Source: UBA1195 sp045598025
GTDB lineage: Bacteria > Bacteroidota > Bacteroidia > Bacteroidales > WCHB1-69
Length of the DNA stretch: 35,017 nt
Assembly (NCBI GenBank): GCA_045598025.1
Contig: JAZLLH010000038.1
Span: forward strand, 1 to 35,017
Direction of reading: 5' to 3'
The position numbers and the translations under genes are program-made. Below, one piece after another: positions 32,032 through 35,017 of this stretch (position 1 is its first letter; each line of letters opens with the position of its first letter). The notes beneath the pieces were generated by a model. The model made no database searches. It had not been told where the DNA came from and worked only from the letters and a program-made list of their open reading frames with translations.

Positions 32032-35017
32032 CGAAAATTTTCAGGGTATCTGTCAGTTCCGTTTCGGTGCCGTTTGACAGGCCTTCTGTCATTTCCAAAC
32101 GGGAGCAGAGCGTTTCGGCGCAGACGTAGTCGCTGTGAGCAGCCAATACTTCCGACAACTCCGGATGAGCGGTCAGCCGTACCTGAATGCGATCTGTGAC
32201 GTCCAGGTTGGTTTCCTTCCGCAGGTTCTGTATGCGGTTGACCAGTTCACGGGCAATGCCTTCATTCAGTAATTCCGGTGTGACAGTGGTATCCAAAGCC
32301 ACGGTCAGTTCGTCGGTGGAAGCAACCACCCAACCGGGAATATCCTCCGTGCTGATGTCAACATCGGCCGTTGTCAACAGCACTTCTTCTCCTTCCACTT
32401 CCATGCGGTATTCTCCGGATTTTTCCAAGCGGGCGATGTCGTCCTGGCTGAATCCTGCCACCTGCAGAGCAATGGCTTTCATGATTTTTCCATATTTGGG
32501 TCCCAGCGTTTTGAAATTGGGCTTGATTTTCTTGGTCAGGATGTGGTTGTCCGCACTCAGGAATTCGATTTCCTTGATGTTGGTTTCCGCCAGAATCAGG
32601 TGTTTTACGTTCTCAATCTGTTGCTGCATGTGGGCATCGGCCACTGGTACCATGATTTTGGAAAGCGGCTGCCGGACTTTGAGATTATTGCGTTTGCGCA
32701 AGGACAGTATGAGAGAGGACATTTCCTGAGCGATGCGCATCTGACCTTCAAGTTCCGTATCTATGCATTCTTCCTTCACAATGGGGAAATTGCTCAAATG
32801 GACGGAAGTGCCGGCTGATTTTCCGGTAACCTCGTTCAGAGCGCGGTATATCTGTTCTGAAAAGAAGGGAGCAATAGGAGCCGTCAGTTTTGTCAGGGTT
32901 TCCAGGCAGGTGTAAAGCGTCTGGTAGGCGGAAATTTTGTCTTCGCTGTATTCGCCTTTCCAAAAGCGGCGGCGGCAGAGGCGCACGTACCAATTGCTCA
33001 AATACAGGTCGGTGAAGTTCTGTATGCGGATGCCCGCTTTGCGCGGCTCATAATCCTGATAGTCGGCGTCCACCTGTTTGATCAGCGTGTTGAGCTCGGA
33101 CAGTATCCAGCGGTCAATTTCCGGACGTTTTTCGTTGGGGATATCGGCTTCTTTGTAGGTGAAACCGTCTATATTGGCATAGCCTGCGAAAAACTTATAG
33201 GTATTGTACAAAGTGCCGAAGAAGGTACGCTTGACTTCGTCTATGCCGCTTTCGTCGAAACGGAGGTTTTCCCAGGGTTGGGAGGTGGTAATCATGTACC
33301 AGCGGGTAGCATCGGGACCGTGTTTTTCCAGAATTTCGAAAGGATCCACCGCATTGCCGAGACGTTTGGACATCTTGTTCCCGTTTTTGTCCAAAACCAG
33401 TCCATTGGAAATAACTGTCTTGTAGGCAACATTGTTGAACAACATAGTGGCAATGGCGTGCAGGGTAAAGAACCAGCCGCGCGTCTGATCCACGCCTTCA
33501 GCGATGAAATCGGCCGGGAAATTTTTGGCCTTTTCAATGGCTTCTCTGTTTTCAAAAGGATAGTGCAGTTGGGCATAAGGCATGGCACCGGAATCAAACC
33601 AGACGTCAATCAAGTCCGGTTCGCGGTACATGGGTTGTCCGCTGTCGGAAAGCAGTACTACGCTGTCAATGTACGGACGGTGCAGGTCGAATTTTTCGTA
33701 ATCGGTGGAGGCATAAGGATTTTCCTTCATCAGACCGGCTTTTACGGCTTTGTCTATTTCTGTACGCAATTCGGCTACCGAACCTATGCAGCGTTCTTCC
33801 TTACCGTCCTTGCTGCGCCAGATGGGCAGGGGCGTGCCCCAATAGCGGGAACGGGAAAGGTTCCAGTCTACCAGATTTTCCAACCAGTTGCCGAAACGGC
33901 CGCTACCGGTGGCTTCGGGTTTCCATTGAATGGTCTTGTTCAAGGCAATCATGCGGTCTTTGAGGACCGTGGTGCGGATGAACCAGCTATCCAAGGGATA
34001 ATAGAGGATGGGTTTGTCCGTCCTCCAGCAATGCGGGTAGGAGTGGGTATGTTTTTCAATCTTGAATACCTTGTTCTCATTTTTTAGGAAAATGCACAGA
34101 CGGACATCCATGTTTTCCGCCTTGGAGGCAGCTTTTTCGTCGTACTTTCCATCTGTGGTAAACTGAGGATCGTAGGCATTTTTGACAAATTGTCCTTCAA
34201 ATTGCTGATATGCTTCCTTGTGAATAAAGTTGTCTACAAAATCTTCGCGCAGTTCGTCCAGCATCCAGAATTTTCCCTTCATGTCGACCATGGGGCGGGT
34301 TTCGTCTTTACGGTTGATCATGAACAGGGAGGGAATGCCGGCCAAGCGGGCCACTTTAGCATCGTCGGCACCGAAAGTCGGGGCGATGTGCACAATGCCG
34401 GTACCGTCTTCCGTTGTGACGTAATCGCCCGGAATCACGCGGAAAGCTTCATCGTATTTATCTGTGATTTTTTCGTTCTCCAAAGCCGTCGGCCTGACCC
34501 ATGGAAAGAGCTGTTCGTAATGTATGCCGACCAGGTCACTGCCTTTGTATGTACCGATTACGCGGTAGGGAATCACTTTATCCTCTTTGTCAAACACCAT
34601 TTCTTTTTCGGCTCCGGCGGGGTCAAAATAGGCGTTCAGACGGGACTGGGCAATCAGACAGAGCATGGGGTTGCCATGGTATGGCTGGAAGGTCTCCACG
34701 GCCACGTAGTCGATTTTCGGTCCGACGCAGAGGGCGGTGTTTGAAGGCAGGGTCCAAGGCGTGGTTGTCCATGCCAGGATGCAGAAATGCTCTTTATAGG
34801 CAGCTTCTGCCTTGGAAAGAATATCGTCCAGAACGGGGTGTTTTTCCACTTTGACCCGGAATTGGGCGGTGCAAGTGGTGTCCTTGACATCGCGGTAGCA
34901 GCCCGGCATGTTCAGTTCGTGGGAACTCAAGCCCGTGCCAGCAGCCGGAGAATAAGGCTGTATGGTATATCCCTTGTACAACAGTCCCTTCTTGTAAATT
35001 TCGGAAAGAAGGTACCA
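32012..35017 (-). CDS. ileS: Isoleucyl-tRNA synthetase (N-terminal part outside window)
   Basis: IleRS charges tRNA-Ile. The frame is open to the right edge (WYLLSEIYKKGLLYKG at the border), so 1001 C-terminal residues are present; Bacteroidota IleRS is about 1,140-1,160 residues and the HIGH-bearing start is outside. Visible features are LAWTTTPWTLPSNTALCVG and EDGTGIVHIAPTFGADD of the editing domain, SRSRYWGTPLPIW, DVWFDSGAMPYAQ, the KMSKR loop at 33362-33376 (NKMSKRLGN), and an anticodon-binding and C-terminal extension region. The KMSKRLGN context and long C-terminus resemble the eukaryote-like IleRS type rather than the E. coli zinc-ended type; this is inference. A TTG at 34981 is internal, not a start. 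Confidence 0.96.
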   Translation of the reverse strand, partial: WYLLSEIYKKGLLYKGYTIQPYSPAAGTGLSSHELNMPGCYRDVKDTTCTAQFRVKVEKHPVLDDILSKAEAAYKEHFCILAWTTTPWTLPSNTALCVGPKIDYVAVETFQPYHGNPMLCLIAQSRLNAYFDPAGAEKEMVFDKEDKVIPYRVIGTYKGSDLVGIHYEQLFPWVRPTALENEKITDKYDEAFRVIPGDYVTTEDGTGIVHIAPTFGADDAKVARLAGIPSLFMINRKDETRPMVDMKGKFWMLDELREDFVDNFIHKEAYQQFEGQFVKNAYDPQFTTDGKYDEKAASKAENMDVRLCIFLKNENKVFKIEKHTHSYPHCWRTDKPILYYPLDSWFIRTTVLKDRMIALNKTIQWKPEATGSGRFGNWLENLVDWNLSRSRYWGTPLPIWRSKDGKEERCIGSVAELRTEIDKAVKAGLMKENPYASTDYEKFDLHRPYIDSVVLLSDSGQPMYREPDLIDVWFDSGAMPYAQLHYPFENREAIEKAKNFPADFIAEGVDQTRGWFFTLHAIATMLFNNVAYKTVISNGLVLDKNGNKMSKRLGNAVDPFEILEKHGPDATRWYMITTSQPWENLRFDESGIDEVKRTFFGTLYNTYKFFAGYANIDGFTYKEADIPNEKRPEIDRWILSELNTLIKQVDADYQDYEPRKAGIRIQNFTDLYLSNWYVRLCRRRFWKGEYSEDKISAYQTLYTCLETLTKLTAPIAPFFSEQIYRALNEVTGKSAGTSVHLSNFPIVKEECIDTELEGQMRIAQEMSSLILSLRKRNNLKVRQPLSKIMVPVADAHMQQQIENVKHLILAETNIKEIEFLSADNHILTKKIKPNFKTLGPKYGKIMKAIALQVAGFSQDDIARLEKSGEYRMEVEGEEVLLTTADVDISTEDIPGWVVASTDELTVALDTTVTPELLNEGIARELVNRIQNLRKETNLDVTDRIQVRLTAHPELSEVLAAHSDYVCAETLCSRLEMTEGLSNGTETELTDTLKIFVEIAKA

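Noticed and set aside
1..35017. CRISPR arrays, tRNA or rRNA genes, insertion sequences, integrases, phage genes
   Set aside because: I looked in the gaps and at both edges; the gaps are too short and contain no direct-repeat arrays, cloverleaf-like sequences or transposase motifs.

Overview
The window looks like core chromosome of a member of the Bacteroidota, most likely order Bacteroidales. Five intergenic sites carry the TAnnTTTG minus-7 box that is characteristic of this phylum. The gene content also fits: a fused MurF-alanine racemase, a gamma-alpha fused KorA, a GldH-like lipoprotein, DUF3276 and DUF3109 proteins, a PorT-like barrel and a CarboxypepD_reg/plug/barrel outer-membrane protein. 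Genus cannot be fixed from the sequence alone. Coding density is very high. Everything from base 1 to about 31,980 is on the + strand, and only ileS at the right end is on the - strand. No gap reaches 300 bases; the two largest, about 150 bases each, hold a promoter or a terminator plus promoter. I found no tRNA, rRNA, CRISPR array, insertion sequence or prophage gene.

Layout. (1) 1-8719 is a tightly packed run, with overlaps or gaps of a few bases: pdxA (5' end outside the window), murF-alr fusion, a CstA-type carrier, an M23/LysM peptidase, a PorT-like barrel, a family 9 glycosyltransferase (TTG start) and queA. It mixes PLP synthesis, peptidoglycan precursor synthesis and remodelling, LPS glycosylation and tRNA modification. 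(2) 8805-12230 holds a SIMPL-domain protein and a large outer-membrane barrel protein. (3) 12381-15912 holds recQ with its own promoter, then an unusual membrane-anchored OmpH/Skp-like protein overlapping a MORN-repeat lipoprotein gene. (4) 15941-19403 holds ilvE, lpdA and fabD, separated by perfect hairpins. (5) 19491-21971 holds a cysteine-desulfurase-like enzyme, a strong terminator-like hairpin, a Cys-rich DUF3109 protein whose start codon lies seven bases past the hairpin's T run, and yqgE. (6) 21978-28492 holds a flippase-like membrane protein, der (own promoter), a GldH-like lipoprotein, a D-2-hydroxyacid dehydrogenase, an MltD-like lytic transglycosylase and truB. (7) 28536-31526 is a self-contained korAB operon with promoter and terminator. 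(8) 31580-31983 is a DUF3276 gene with its own promoter. It converges on ileS across a hairpin that includes the ileS stop codon.

Most genes are housekeeping or cell-envelope genes. I see no convincing new defence or mobile system. The observations most worth checking are the TM-anchored Skp-like/MORN-lipoprotein pair with its Cys-pair motif, the chain of intercistronic hairpins (especially the one directly before DUF3109), the desulfurase-DUF3109 pairing, and a gliding-type lipoprotein in a core operon.
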